A stretch of DNA of 64,000 nt from Pseudomonas sp. URMO17WK12:I2 (lineage in GTDB: Bacteria; Pseudomonadota; Gammaproteobacteria; Pseudomonadales; Pseudomonadaceae). A model generated the notes under the pieces. The model was not told the origin of the DNA. It worked only from the letters and a program-made list of their open reading frames with translations, and made no database searches. Of the stretch, positions 17,114-26,204 are shown in pieces; within the stretch, counting starts at the first letter, position 1; each line of letters begins with the position of its first letter. A program made the translations under genes and the position numbers. The stretch lies in the NCBI RefSeq assembly GCF_003253735.1, contig NZ_QKYW01000007.1:1-64000 (forward strand), given 5' to 3'.

Positions 17114-17734
17114 ATGCGCCGAACAAAAGAGCAAGCCGAGCAGACCCGCACCTCCATCCTGGCATCTGCCGAAATCCTGTTTCTGGAAAAAGGGGTAGCC
17201 CATACCAGCCTGGAACACATTGCCAAGCACGCCGGCGTGACTCGCGGCGCAGTGTACTGGCACTTCCAGAACAAGGCCCACCTGTTCCACGACATGCTCA
17301 GCCAGGTACGCCTGCCCCCGGAACAGCTCACGGGCCGCCTGCTCGAAGACACCCAGGGAAATGGCCTGCAGTCTCTGCACACGCTGTGCGTCGAAGGCAT
17401 TGCCGGGATCGCCGAAGACGAACAGAAGCGGCGGATCTTCACCATCCTGCTGCATCGTTGCGAATTTACCGAGGAGTTGCGCGAGGCCGAGGAGCGTCAC
17501 GAGGCGTTCATCAATCAGTTCATCGCCCTGTGCGAGACGATTTTCGCTCAGCCGATCACCCAGCAGCGCCTGCGTCCAGGCATGACGCCCCGCCTGGCCG
17601 CACGCACCCTGCATGCGCTGATCGTCGGCATGCTCAGTGACTGGCTACGCGACAACAGCCTGTTCGACCCGAGGCACGACGGGCCGGTCATGATCGACGG
17701 GCTGTTTCGCGGCCTGATCAGTGACTGGTCTTAG
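17114..17734 (+). CDS. TetR/AcrR family repressor (TtgR-like)
   Basis: A 206-residue regulator. The N-terminal TetR HTH (residues 10-56) reads TRTSILASAEILFLEKG...SLEHIAKHAGVTRGAVYWHF, close to the AcrR/TtgR/MtrR group. The C-terminal ligand-binding domain is helical. It is divergent from the Bcr/CflA efflux gene and probably controls it and itself. Its 3' end overlaps the convergent copZ by 17 bp. Confidence 0.88.
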   Translation: MRRTKEQAEQTRTSILASAEILFLEKGVAHTSLEHIAKHAGVTRGAVYWHFQNKAHLFHDMLSQVRLPPEQLTGRLLEDTQGNGLQSLHTLCVEGIAGIAEDEQKRRIFTILLHRCEFTEELREAEERHEAFINQFIALCETIFAQPITQQRLRPGMTPRLAARTLHALIVGMLSDWLRDNSLFDPRHDGPVMIDGLFRGLISDWS

Positions 17735-17936
17735 CTGCCGGCACCGCCTCGGCCTTGTAACCCGCATTGATGATCGCCTCTAGCACCTGATCCACCGGGT
17801 GGGTGGTATGCACCCTCACCTCACCCGCGGAAAGATCCACTTGCACCTGCGCCGAGGCATCGATCGCCTGTACGGCCCCGGTGATTGCCCGCTCGCAATG
17901 CGCGCACGTCATGCCATCCACCTTGAATACCTGCAT
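17718..17936 (-). CDS. copZ: Copper chaperone CopZ (HMA domain)
   Basis: A 72-residue cytosolic metallochaperone with one HMA domain; the Cu(I) site is GMTCAHC near residues 9-15. It delivers Cu(I) to CopA and buffers cytosolic copper. I chose the ATG at 17936 because GGAG lies at the right distance; an ATG six bases upstream overlaps that site. A CueR-type promoter with a 19-bp spacer is visible upstream, so it should be induced by copper together with copA. Confidence 0.92.
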   Translation of the reverse strand: MQVFKVDGMTCAHCERAITGAVQAIDASAQVQVDLSAGEVRVHTTHPVDQVLEAIINAGYKAEAVPAAKTSH

Positions 17937-17979
17937 CGTCATCTCCTCTGCCCATGGGCATTGATTGGAATTACCGGTG

Positions 17980-18010
17980 AGTATCGAGCTTGCCAGCGGG
18001 GCAAGGTCAA
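17980..18010 (-). promoter_or_regulatory. CueR-type promoter of copZ
   Basis: On the minus strand, -35 TTGACC (18010..18005) and -10 GATACT (17985..17980) are separated by 19 bp, the over-long spacer of MerR-family promoters. The spacer holds the dyad CTTGCC-N5-GGCAAG (17989-18005). Confidence 0.82.
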
Positions 18011-18077
18011 CCTGTCGCTTGTTGAACCTGCCAACCTCAGCCAAGCTCAGATCACTCAACCTTCTGATGGTCTGACC

Positions 18078-18464
18078 ATGACACGCCTGCTGTTCTCACT
18101 GTTTCTCGCCCTGCCCTTGCCGGCGCTCGCCCAGGTGCTGCCGTCGCACGCCACCATGGGCGATGGTTACGCCGTGCTGATCATTTCCCGCGAGCGCCTG
18201 GAAGTCGCCTCACCGTGCGAGTTCGGCGTGTACCTGCAGGATCAGCTCGCCGCCCGGCTGTTCCAGGGCCAGTCGGTATCCTTCAACCTGCCGCCCGGCG
18301 AAGTCTCGGTTCGTCTGGGCATGATAGGCACGGAGAGCTGCCAGGCCGGTATCACTCCGCTCGAGAGCCAGCGAGTGAGCCTGATCGCCGGCGAGATCCG
18401 TCGTTACCGCATCGGCCTGAACCCTTCCGGGCCGTACCTGACCCCCGCGCCCTCCAGCCAGTGA
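18078..18464 (+). CDS. Exported hypothetical protein between copZ and copA
   Basis: A 128-residue protein with a clear Sec signal peptide (MTRLLFSLFLALPLPALAQ, cleavage near residue 19). The mature part looks beta-rich (YAVLIISRERLEVASPCEFGVYLQDQLAARLFQGQSVSFNLPPG). There are two cysteines, about 35 residues apart, that could form a disulfide. I do not recognise a family. It lies between copZ and copA. No Cys/Met/His-rich copper motif is visible, so a copper role is only positional. Confidence 0.7.
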   Translation: MTRLLFSLFLALPLPALAQVLPSHATMGDGYAVLIISRERLEVASPCEFGVYLQDQLAARLFQGQSVSFNLPPGEVSVRLGMIGTESCQAGITPLESQRVSLIAGEIRRYRIGLNPSGPYLTPAPSSQ

Positions 18465-18486
18465 CACCGAGCGGTCGCCCTGGGGC

Positions 18487-18517
18487 TTGACCTTGACCAT
18501 GTGGCAAGGTTGATCCT
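18487..18517 (+). promoter_or_regulatory. CueR-type promoter of copA
   Basis: A -35 TTGACC (18487-18492) and -10 GATCCT (18512-18517) with a 19-bp spacer. The dyad ACCTTG-N9-CAAGGT (18490-18510) has the same core halves as the copZ promoter and the known CueR consensus. Confidence 0.8.
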
Positions 18518-18549
18518 GTAGGCATCTGCCTGGAATCACGGAGAGCGTT

Positions 18550-20925
18550 ATGCCCAGTTTCGATCTGCCGATCAGCGGCATGACCTGCGCCAGCTGCGCT
18601 GGTCGGGTCGAGCGCGCCCTGCTCGGCGTGGCGCAGGTCAGCGAGGCCCGTGTCAACCTGGCCAGCGAGCTGGCGCGGGTGCAGGCGCCTGCCGAGCAGT
18701 TGCCGGCGCTGATAGCCGCGGTGGAAAAGGCCGGCTATGAAGTGCCGGAGCAAAGCCTGGACCTTGCCATTGCCGGCATGACCTGCGCCAGCTGTGCGGG
18801 CCGCGTCGAGCGCGCCCTGGGCAAACAGCCAGGCGTGCTCTCGGTCAGCGTCAACCTGGCCACGGAACGTGCCCGCCTGCAGGTACTGCCCGGTACCGAT
18901 ACCCAGCCCCTGCTGAGGGCGGTCGACGCGGCGGGCTACTCGGCCAGCCCTGTGGCAGCGACTGCCGTGAAGGATGAGCGCCCGCTGAACGCCGAACGCT
19001 GGCGCCTGGCACTGGCCTTGCTGCTGGCTGCACCGCTGGTACTGCCCATGCTGCTGACGCCCTTTGGCGTGCACCTGATGCTGCCGGCCTGGGCGCAGTT
19101 CCTGCTGGCCACACCGGTGCAGTTCGTGCTCGGCGCGCGCTTCTATCGCGCGGCATGGCGCGCGCTGCGCAGCGGTGCCGGCAATATGGACCAGTTGGTT
19201 GCCCTGGGCACCAGCGCCGGTTATGGCCTGAGCCTCTACCAATGGGCGATCACCCCGGCCGGACACACGCCGCACCTGTACTTCGAGGCCTCGGCGGTGA
19301 TCATTGCCCTGATCCTGCTCGGCAAATACCTGGAAAGCCGTGCCAAGCGCCAGACCACCGGTGCCATACGCGCCTTGCAGGCGCTACGCCCCGAGCAAGC
19401 CACGCGCTTGCGTGAGGGCGTCGAACAACGGGTGGCGATCAGTGTGCTGAGCATCGGCGAGCAGATCGTGGTCAAGCCCGGAGAGCGCTTTGCGGTCGAT
19501 GGCAAGGTACTGGAGGGCAACAGTCACGCCGATGAGGCGCTGATCAGTGGCGAGAGCCTGCCACAGGCCAAGGCCCCGGGTGACCAGGTGACTGCCGGGG
19601 CGATCAATGGCGAAGGCCGCCTGCTGATCGAAGCCACGGCCCTGGGTGCGGAAACCGTGCTATCGCGCATCATTCGCCTAGTCGAAGATGCCCAGACGGC
19701 CAAGGCGCCGATCCAGAAACTGGTGGACCGGGTCAGCCAGGTCTTCGTGCCGGTAGTGCTGCTGATCGCCCTGTTGACCCTGATCACCTGGCTAAGCCTC
19801 GGCGCCGGTATCGAGCAGGCACTGCTCAATGCCGTGGCCGTACTGGTGATCGCCTGCCCCTGCGCCCTCGGCCTGGCCACGCCCACGGCGATCATGGCCG
19901 GCACCGGTGTGGCCGCCCGCCACGGCATCCTGATCAAGGACGCCGAAGCCCTGGAGGTGGCCCATGGCGTCAGTGTGGTGGCCTTCGACAAGACCGGCAC
20001 CCTGACCTCCGGCACGCCGCGGATTGCGCACCTGCACAGCGTCGAGATCGATGATCGCGAAGCGCTGCGCCTGGCCGGTACGCTGCAGCAAGGCAGCGAG
20101 CATCCCCTGGCCAAGGCGGTGCTGCTGGGCTGCCAGCAAGCGGGTGTTGCCCTCGCGACAGTCAATGCCAGCCAGGCCCTGGCCGGGCGAGGCATCGCCG
20201 GGCAGGTCGAAGGGCGCGTCCTGCAGCTCGGCAATCGACGCCTGCTGCAGGAAAGCGGCGCTGCCGAGCCGGCTGAACTGGCCGCTGCCGCCCATGCCTG
20301 GGAAGCCGAGGGGCGCACCTTATCCTGGCTGATCGAGCAGGGTGGCGCGCCGCGGGTGCTCGCCCTGTTCGCCTTTGGCGACACCTTGAAGGACGGCGCC
20401 CGTGCGACGATCAGCGAGCTCGGCAGGCGACATATCGCCAGCCACCTGATCAGCGGAGACAATCAGGGCAGTGCCAGGGCAGTTGCAAGCCAGTTGGGCA
20501 TCGACTCGGTGCACGCTCAGGTACTACCGGCAGACAAGGCGCGTATCGTCAGCGAGCTGAAAGAAAATGGCGTGGTGGCCATGGTCGGTGACGGCATCAA
20601 CGATGCCCCGGCCCTGGCCGCAGCGGATGTTGGCATCGCCATGGGCGGCGGCACCGACGTGGCCATGCAGGCCGCCGGCATCACCCTGATGCGCGGCGAT
20701 CCGCGGCTGGTACCTGCCGCCCTGGATATCGCCCGGCGCACCTACGCGAAGATCCGCCAGAATCTGTTCTGGGCGTTCATCTACAACCTGGTGGGCATTC
20801 CCCTGGCGGCCTTCGGGCTGCTCGACCCGATGCTCGCCGGCGCCGCCATGGCACTGTCGAGCGTCAGCGTGGTGAGCAATGCCCTGTTGCTGAAAACCTG
20901 GCGCCCGCGCCCTATCGAGGAATAA
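18550..20925 (+). CDS. copA: Cu(I)-exporting P1B-type ATPase CopA
   Basis: A 791-residue inner-membrane pump that exports Cu(I). Two N-terminal HMA domains each carry GMTCASC (cysteines 13/16 and 79/82). Eight membrane helices include the transport CPC motif (about residue 437). The phosphorylated aspartate is Asp480 in DKTGTLT, and the hinge motif is GDGINDAPAL near residue 680. Length is typical of two-HMA CopA proteins. cueR starts 4 bp after its stop, forming a copA-cueR unit under the CueR-type promoter upstream. Confidence 0.96.
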   Translation: MPSFDLPISGMTCASCAGRVERALLGVAQVSEARVNLASELARVQAPAEQLPALIAAVEKAGYEVPEQSLDLAIAGMTCASCAGRVERALGKQPGVLSVSVNLATERARLQVLPGTDTQPLLRAVDAAGYSASPVAATAVKDERPLNAERWRLALALLLAAPLVLPMLLTPFGVHLMLPAWAQFLLATPVQFVLGARFYRAAWRALRSGAGNMDQLVALGTSAGYGLSLYQWAITPAGHTPHLYFEASAVIIALILLGKYLESRAKRQTTGAIRALQALRPEQATRLREGVEQRVAISVLSIGEQIVVKPGERFAVDGKVLEGNSHADEALISGESLPQAKAPGDQVTAGAINGEGRLLIEATALGAETVLSRIIRLVEDAQTAKAPIQKLVDRVSQVFVPVVLLIALLTLITWLSLGAGIEQALLNAVAVLVIACPCALGLATPTAIMAGTGVAARHGILIKDAEALEVAHGVSVVAFDKTGTLTSGTPRIAHLHSVEIDDREALRLAGTLQQGSEHPLAKAVLLGCQQAGVALATVNASQALAGRGIAGQVEGRVLQLGNRRLLQESGAAEPAELAAAAHAWEAEGRTLSWLIEQGGAPRVLALFAFGDTLKDGARATISELGRRHIASHLISGDNQGSARAVASQLGIDSVHAQVLPADKARIVSELKENGVVAMVGDGINDAPALAAADVGIAMGGGTDVAMQAAGITLMRGDPRLVPAALDIARRTYAKIRQNLFWAFIYNLVGIPLAAFGLLDPMLAGAAMALSSVSVVSNALLLKTWRPRPIEE

Positions 20926-20929
20926 TGCG

Positions 20930-21361
20930 ATGAATATCGGTCAGGCCGCCAAGCACACCGGGCTCAGCGCCAAGATGATCCGCTATTACGAAGCCATCGG
21001 CCTGCTGCCCAGCGCTGGGCGTAGCGAGAGCGGCTATCGCCAGTACGGCGAAGACGACCTTCAGCGCCTGCGCTTCATTCGCCGCGCCCGGGACCTGGGC
21101 TTTTCGCTCGCCGAATCGGGCCGGCTGCTTGCCCTCTGGCACGACCGCGAGCGCGCCAGCGCCGACGTGAAGGCCTTGGCGGTGGAACATATAGCGGCGC
21201 TCAATGGCAAGATCGCCGAGCTCGAAGCCCTGCGCGACACCCTGCAGACCCTCGTCGACCACTGCCAGGGCGACCACCGCCCCGACTGCCCGATCCTCGA
21301 GGATTTGCAGGCCGGCAGCGCTTGCTGTCAGCCGGCGTCGGCGCCCAGCGCCAGGCGCTGA
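20930..21361 (+). CDS. cueR: Copper-responsive MerR regulator CueR
   Basis: A 143-residue MerR-family activator. The winged HTH begins MNIGQAAKHTGLSAKMIRYYEAIGLL, followed by a dimerisation helix and a metal loop with a Cys-X7-Cys pair (HCQGDHRPDCP), the spacing of E. coli CueR Cys112/Cys120. The C-terminus adds a CC pair. It senses Cu(I) and unwinds the 19-bp-spacer promoters seen ahead of copA and copZ. It overlaps the convergent HAD gene by 34 bp. Confidence 0.93.
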   Translation: MNIGQAAKHTGLSAKMIRYYEAIGLLPSAGRSESGYRQYGEDDLQRLRFIRRARDLGFSLAESGRLLALWHDRERASADVKALAVEHIAALNGKIAELEALRDTLQTLVDHCQGDHRPDCPILEDLQAGSACCQPASAPSARR

Positions 21362-21933
21362 AGGGCCGCACAATCGGTGACGAAATGATCGCTGAGTTCC
21401 GGCCAGGGGTTGTTGGGCAGATTGACCAGCACCGTGGCGGTACCAGCCGCACGACCACAGGCCAGGTCGTGGCGATGATCACCGACCATCACCATGTCCC
21501 GGGTTGCGACCTGCCAGCGGTCGGCCAGGTGCAGCAGGCCGCCGGGGTCCGGCTTGGGCGGCGCCTCGTCACGACCGAGAATGTCATCCGCGGCGAAGCA
21601 GTCTTCCAGCCCGATGGCTTGCAGGGTCAGCAGCGCCAACTCCCGGGCATTGCGGGTGAGGATGCCCAGGCGCAGACCGCGGGCATGCAGGCCACGCACC
21701 AGGGCAACGGCACCAGCGGCCGGGCGTGAGGCGATGGCCAGCTCACGCTCATGCTCCAGCAACCAGGCGTGCTTGGCCTTCGACACCTCGGGCGGCAAGG
21801 CGGCCAGGTGATGGAGGATGTCGTCTTCGGGCGGAATATCCAGCGCCACACGGATGGCGGCGAAATCGTGCACGGCAATGGTCAGGGTGCCGTCCATGTC
21901 GAAAACCCAATGGGTGTAGCGCTGCAGGCTCAT
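21328..21933 (-). CDS. HAD-superfamily phosphatase
   Basis: A 201-residue HAD hydrolase, phosphoglycolate phosphatase-like subgroup. Motif I is VFDMDGTLT (nucleophile Asp near residue 13), motif II is GILTRNAREL, and motif IV is MVGDHRHDLACGRAAG. Substrate cannot be assigned from sequence. It ends inside the 3' end of the convergent cueR. Confidence 0.85.
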   Translation of the reverse strand: MSLQRYTHWVFDMDGTLTIAVHDFAAIRVALDIPPEDDILHHLAALPPEVSKAKHAWLLEHERELAIASRPAAGAVALVRGLHARGLRLGILTRNARELALLTLQAIGLEDCFAADDILGRDEAPPKPDPGGLLHLADRWQVATRDMVMVGDHRHDLACGRAAGTATVLVNLPNNPWPELSDHFVTDCAALQRLALGADAG

Positions 21934-22007
21934 CGCCCCTCCGGCAAGCGTGGAATCGAGGCCGCAGCATAACTGCTCGCTAGCGGATGATCACGACCCC
22001 GCACGCT

Positions 22008-22877
22008 TCAGCGCCAGTCCTCACGCAGGCGGATCAATCCCTCCTGGGCCACCGAGGCGACCAGCTGGCCCTGGCGGTTGAACACGCTGCCACGCGAGAA
22101 GCCGCGGGCATTGCCGGCCCAGGGGCTGTCCATGGCGTAGAGCAGCCAGTCGTCCATACGCAGGTTGCCGTGGAACCAGATGGAGTGATCGAGGCTGGCG
22201 ACCTGCATGAACTTCTGCCACACCGACACCCCATGGGGCAGCATCGAGGTGGTCAGCAGGTTGAAATCCGAGGCGTAGCCCAGCAGATACTTGTGGATCG
22301 CCGGAATGTCCGGCAGCTCGCCGTCGGCACGGAACCACACGTACTTCACCGGCTCGCTGACCTGAGGCGCGAACGGGTTGTCGACGGTGACCGGGCGGAT
22401 CTCGATGGGCTTGTCGAACAGCACTCGCTCGCGCACCCGCGGTGGCAGGGAGTCGGCCACCAGGCTGGCCAGTTCGGTTTCCGAGCGCAGGCCTTCGGGC
22501 CCCGGCACGTCAGGCATCTGCACCTGGTGATGGAAACCCTCCTCCTGATTCTGGAACGAGGCGCTGCAGGTAAAGATCGCCTTGCCCTTCTGCACCGCGG
22601 TTACCCGGCGCGTGCTGAAGCTGCCACCGTCACGCACCCGGTCGACCTGATAGACCACCGGCAAGGCGGCATCGCCCGGGCGCAGAAAGTAGCCGTGCAG
22701 CGAATGCACATGGCGGTCGGCCTCGACCGTCTGGGTGGCCGCCGACACGCACTGGCCAAGCACCTGACCACCAAAGAGCTGGCGAAAGCCCAGATCCTGG
22801 CTGACGCCCCGGAACAGGTTTTCCTCGATGGCCTCCAGGCTCAGCAGTGCCACCAACTCTTGCAGGACTTGACTCAT
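22008..22877 (-). CDS. tesB: Acyl-CoA thioesterase II
   Basis: A 289-residue double-hotdog thioesterase that hydrolyses medium- and long-chain acyl-CoA. The catalytic triad regions are all present: Asp in SLDHSIWFHG, Ser/Thr in GFSRGSVF, and Gln in ASVAQEGLIRLR near the C-terminus. Length and order match E. coli TesB. It is a single gene with its own upstream gap. Confidence 0.94.
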   Translation of the reverse strand: MSQVLQELVALLSLEAIEENLFRGVSQDLGFRQLFGGQVLGQCVSAATQTVEADRHVHSLHGYFLRPGDAALPVVYQVDRVRDGGSFSTRRVTAVQKGKAIFTCSASFQNQEEGFHHQVQMPDVPGPEGLRSETELASLVADSLPPRVRERVLFDKPIEIRPVTVDNPFAPQVSEPVKYVWFRADGELPDIPAIHKYLLGYASDFNLLTTSMLPHGVSVWQKFMQVASLDHSIWFHGNLRMDDWLLYAMDSPWAGNARGFSRGSVFNRQGQLVASVAQEGLIRLREDWR

Positions 22878-22998
22878 AAGTGATCTCCACGGGCCCTGTT
22901 AGGGGCAATGCTGCGACCCGCGCGGGCTGCGCGGACGGTGAATGGTAATGCCTTTGCCGGCGCTCAGGAATCGCACGATGGCGAGGCATGCGACAGGC

Positions 22999-23565
22999 TC
23001 AGCCCCGCTTCGGCCATTTATCCCGGGGAATTTCGTACAGCACGTGCCGACACAGCGGATGCTCAGGCGCCAGCGCCGGGTGCTTGAACTCGCTGCTCGG
23101 CTGCATGCCGATCGCCTGCATCACCCGCTGCGACGGGGTGTTGGTCAGGGTGGTGAACGCTACCACCCGATCAAGCGCCAGCTGCGTGAAGGCAAACTCC
23201 AGCGAGGCCCGCGCCGCTTCCTGGGCAAGGCCCAGCCCCCAGAATGCCGGCGACAGGCGCCAGCCGATCTCCACTGCCGGCGTGAAGCTCGCTTCGAAGC
23301 CGACATGAGCCAGCCCGGTCATGCCGACGAAGCGCCCATCCTCGCGATGCCACAGCGACCAGAAGGTAAAGCCGTGCTGGGCGAAATGTTGCTGCAGGCG
23401 GGAGAGCAGTGCTCCGCTCTGCTCACGGTTCAACGGCGCCGGAAAATAGCGCATCACCAACGGGTCCGCGCACAACGCGGCCAGCTCGTCCAGATCCTCG
23501 TCACGCCAGCCGCGCAGGTGCAGGCGCGGCGTCTGCAGCTCGGCCCCATCCCCTTCGCTTCTCAT
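22999..23565 (-). CDS. GNAT family N-acetyltransferase (RimJ/RimL type)
   Basis: A 188-residue GNAT protein of the Acetyltransf_3 group (ribosomal-protein-alanine acetyltransferase-like). It opens LQTPRLHLRGWRDEDLDELAAL, and the acetyl-CoA region is GWRLSPAFWGLGLAQEAARASLEFAF. The substrate is unknown. The family mixes protein and small-molecule acetylation, so no gene name is given. Confidence 0.85.
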   Translation of the reverse strand: MRSEGDGAELQTPRLHLRGWRDEDLDELAALCADPLVMRYFPAPLNREQSGALLSRLQQHFAQHGFTFWSLWHREDGRFVGMTGLAHVGFEASFTPAVEIGWRLSPAFWGLGLAQEAARASLEFAFTQLALDRVVAFTTLTNTPSQRVMQAIGMQPSSEFKHPALAPEHPLCRHVLYEIPRDKWPKRG

Positions 23566-23602
23566 GCATACTCCCTCAGGTTGACCCGATGACCGCCATT
23601 GT

Positions 23603-24523
23603 ATGCCCCTGCCGCTGATCTACCACGACGACTACAGCCCGCCATTTCCCGACGGCCATCGCTTCCCGATGGAAAAATTCCGCCTGCTGCGCGACCACCT
23701 GGTGGCCTGCGAGCTGGTCCGGGATGAGGACTTGCTGCGCCCGGCTATCTGCCCAGCCGACATTCTCGCCCTCTGTCACTGCCCCGCCTATATCGAGCGC
23801 TACCTGAGCGGCGAGCTGAGCCATGAAGACCAACGCCGCCTCGGCCTGCCATGGAGCCCGGCGTTGGCACAGCGCACCGTACGTGCGGTCGGCGGCTCGC
23901 TACTGGCCACCGAACAGGCCCTGCAGCACGGCCTGGCCTGCCACCTGGCCGGCGGCACTCACCACGCCCATTACGATCACCCGGCGGGCTTCTGCATCTT
24001 CAACGATCTGGCAGTGATCGCCCGCTACCTGCTGGAAAGCGGCAAGGCGCGCTGTGTGTTGATCTTCGATTGCGACGTGCACCAGGGCGACGGCACCGCG
24101 CGGCTGCTCGAACAGGTGGATAACGCGGTCACCGTCTCCCTGCACTGCGAGCAGAACTACCCGGCGCGCAAGGCCAGCAGCGACTGGGACATCCCCCTGC
24201 CGCGCGGCATGGGCGATGCCGATTACCTCAAGGTGGTCGACGACACACTCAATTACCTGCTGCCGCTCTACCAGCCGGACATCGTGCTCTACGACGCCGG
24301 CGTCGACGTGCACAAGGACGATGCCCTGGGCTACCTGCAACTCACCGACGCCGGCGTCGCCGCCCGCGACGAAGCCGTGCTGCAGCATTGCCTGGGCCGC
24401 GATATTCCCGTGGTCGGGGTGATCGGCGGCGGCTACAGCAAGGACCGCCATGCCCTGGCCCGCCGCCACGGCATTCTTCATCACAGCGCCGCACGGGTAT
24501 GGCAGCAGCGAGGGCTCGGGTAG
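23603..24523 (+). CDS. Histone-deacetylase-like zinc amidohydrolase
   Basis: A 306-residue class II HDAC-like enzyme. Visible zinc and active-site motifs are GGTHHAH (tandem His), FDCDVHQGDG (zinc Asp and His), YDAGVDVHKDD and VIGGGY. Bacterial relatives deacetylate acetylpolyamines or other acetyl-amides; the substrate is not predictable here. The flavoprotein gene follows after 29 bp in the same direction. Confidence 0.9.
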   Translation: MPLPLIYHDDYSPPFPDGHRFPMEKFRLLRDHLVACELVRDEDLLRPAICPADILALCHCPAYIERYLSGELSHEDQRRLGLPWSPALAQRTVRAVGGSLLATEQALQHGLACHLAGGTHHAHYDHPAGFCIFNDLAVIARYLLESGKARCVLIFDCDVHQGDGTARLLEQVDNAVTVSLHCEQNYPARKASSDWDIPLPRGMGDADYLKVVDDTLNYLLPLYQPDIVLYDAGVDVHKDDALGYLQLTDAGVAARDEAVLQHCLGRDIPVVGVIGGGYSKDRHALARRHGILHHSAARVWQQRGLG

Positions 24524-24552
24524 ACTTCGCCCTTTGCCCAGCCGACGCCGCC

Positions 24553-25797
24553 ATGACCGATTTCTCTCCGCCCACCGCCCACTCGGTCGCCATCATCGGC
24601 GGCGGCCCCGCCGGCCTGATGGCCGCCGAAACCCTGGCGCTCGCCGGCGTGCGGGTCGACCTCTACGACGCCATGCCTTCGCTGGGCCGCAAGTTTCTGC
24701 TGGCCGGCGTCGGCGGCATGAACATCACCCATTCCGAGCCTTACCCGGCCTTCGTCGCCCGCTACAACGAACGCCAAGGGCAGATCGACAGGCTGCTGCA
24801 AGGCTTCGATGCCGATGCCCTGCGCGAGTGGATCCACGGCCTGGGCATCGATACTTTCGTTGGCACTTCGGGTCGGGTGTTCCCCACCGACATGAAAGCC
24901 GCGCCGCTGCTGCGCGCCTGGCTCAAGCGCCTGCGCGAGGCGGGCGTGCAACTGCATACCCGGCATCGCTGGCTGGGCTGGAACGACGACGGCAGCCTGC
25001 GCATGGCCAGCCAGGACGCTGAGCGCGCGGTGCACGCCGATGCCGTGCTGCTGGCCCTGGGTGGCGGCAGTTGGCCGCGGCTCGGTTCCGACGGCAGCTG
25101 GGTGGCGCACCTACAACAGGCTGGCGTGCCGGTGGCGCCGCTGCAACCGAGCAACTGCGGATTCGATGTGGCCGCCTGGAGCCCGTTGCTGCGGGAAAAA
25201 TTCGCCGGTGCACCGCTGAAGAACGTGGCGTTGGCTTTGCCGGATGAAGCACCGAGACCGGGGGAGTTCGTGCTCACCGCTACCGGCATCGAAGGCAGCC
25301 TGGTGTACGCCTTGTCCGCCGGGATTCGCCAGCGCATCAATAGCGACGGCAGCTGCACGGTGCACCTCGACCTGCTGCCGCAGCGCAGCGAAGACGCCTT
25401 GATCAAGGCCCTGAGCAAGCCCCGCGGTTCGCACTCCATGGCCAAGCATCTGCATCGCCAGGCCGGGCTGGACGGTGTGAAGGCGGCGCTGCTGCGTGAG
25501 CTCACGCCTGCCGAGCAGTTCGCCGATCCCCAGCGCCTCGCCGCCGCCATAAAGGCGCTGCCGATCACGCTGCGCCAAGCGCGCCCGCTGGCTGAGGCGA
25601 TCAGCAGCGCCGGTGGCGTACCCTTCGAAGCTCTCGACGACAACCTGATGCTCAGCGCCCTGCCCGGCATTTTCTGCGCCGGCGAAATGCTCGACTGGGA
25701 GGCGCCCACCGGCGGCTACCTGCTCACCGCCTGTTTCGCCAGCGGCCGCGTGGCCGGCCAGGGCATGCTGCGCTGGCTGCAGGCCAGAACCCGTTAA
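24553..25797 (+). CDS. Uncharacterised FAD flavoprotein (PP_4765 / HI0933-like family)
   Basis: A 414-residue flavoprotein. The dinucleotide-binding motif is VAIIGGGPAGLMAAETLA (residues 13-30), followed by GRKFLLAGVGGMNITHSEP, the hallmark of the HI0933-like / BaiN family. The C-terminal GEMLDWEAPTGGYLLTACFASGRVAG closes the FAD site. I recall a TIGRFAM for exactly this pseudomonad group named after PP_4765. Function is unknown. The ATG at 24553 removes an unrelated N-terminal extension. It is probably co-transcribed with the deacetylase. Confidence 0.88.
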   Translation: MTDFSPPTAHSVAIIGGGPAGLMAAETLALAGVRVDLYDAMPSLGRKFLLAGVGGMNITHSEPYPAFVARYNERQGQIDRLLQGFDADALREWIHGLGIDTFVGTSGRVFPTDMKAAPLLRAWLKRLREAGVQLHTRHRWLGWNDDGSLRMASQDAERAVHADAVLLALGGGSWPRLGSDGSWVAHLQQAGVPVAPLQPSNCGFDVAAWSPLLREKFAGAPLKNVALALPDEAPRPGEFVLTATGIEGSLVYALSAGIRQRINSDGSCTVHLDLLPQRSEDALIKALSKPRGSHSMAKHLHRQAGLDGVKAALLRELTPAEQFADPQRLAAAIKALPITLRQARPLAEAISSAGGVPFEALDDNLMLSALPGIFCAGEMLDWEAPTGGYLLTACFASGRVAGQGMLRWLQARTR

Positions 25798-25817
25798 TCC
25801 AAGGAAAAGGAAACCCC

Positions 25818-26180
25818 ATGCTCACCAGCTTGCAACTCAAGACCTTCATCCCGGCCAGGGACTACCCGCTCAGCCAGGCCTTCTACACCGCCCTGGGCTT
25901 CAAGGCGGCCTGGCAGACGGATGAGATGAGCTATTTCAGCCACGGCGAGCACTGCGCCTTTCTGCTGCAGAATTTCTACGTGAAGGAGCAGGCGGAGAAT
26001 TTCGTCATGCACCTGATGGTCGATGACGTGCAAGCTTGGTGGGCCCATGTGCAGGCGGAGAACATCGCCGAGCGCTTCGGCGTGCGTACCATCGCCCCCG
26101 AAGACCAGCCATGGGGCATTCGCGAGTTCATCGTCTTCGACCCCAGCGGGGTGCTGTGGAAGATCGGCCAGGAAATCTGA
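25818..26180 (+). CDS. VOC-superfamily (glyoxalase-like) protein
   Basis: A 120-residue single-domain vicinal-oxygen-chelate protein with paired beta-alpha-beta-beta-beta modules (LQLKTFIPARDYPLSQAFYTALGF and IREFIVFDPSGVLWKIGQ). Substrate is unknown; relatives include glyoxalases, bleomycin-resistance proteins and dioxygenases. It lies 20 bp after the flavoprotein with a good AAGGAAAAGG ribosome site. Confidence 0.85.
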   Translation: MLTSLQLKTFIPARDYPLSQAFYTALGFKAAWQTDEMSYFSHGEHCAFLLQNFYVKEQAENFVMHLMVDDVQAWWAHVQAENIAERFGVRTIAPEDQPWGIREFIVFDPSGVLWKIGQEI

Positions 26181-26204
26181 GCCCCGCCTCCTGCGCCGCT
26201 CTTG

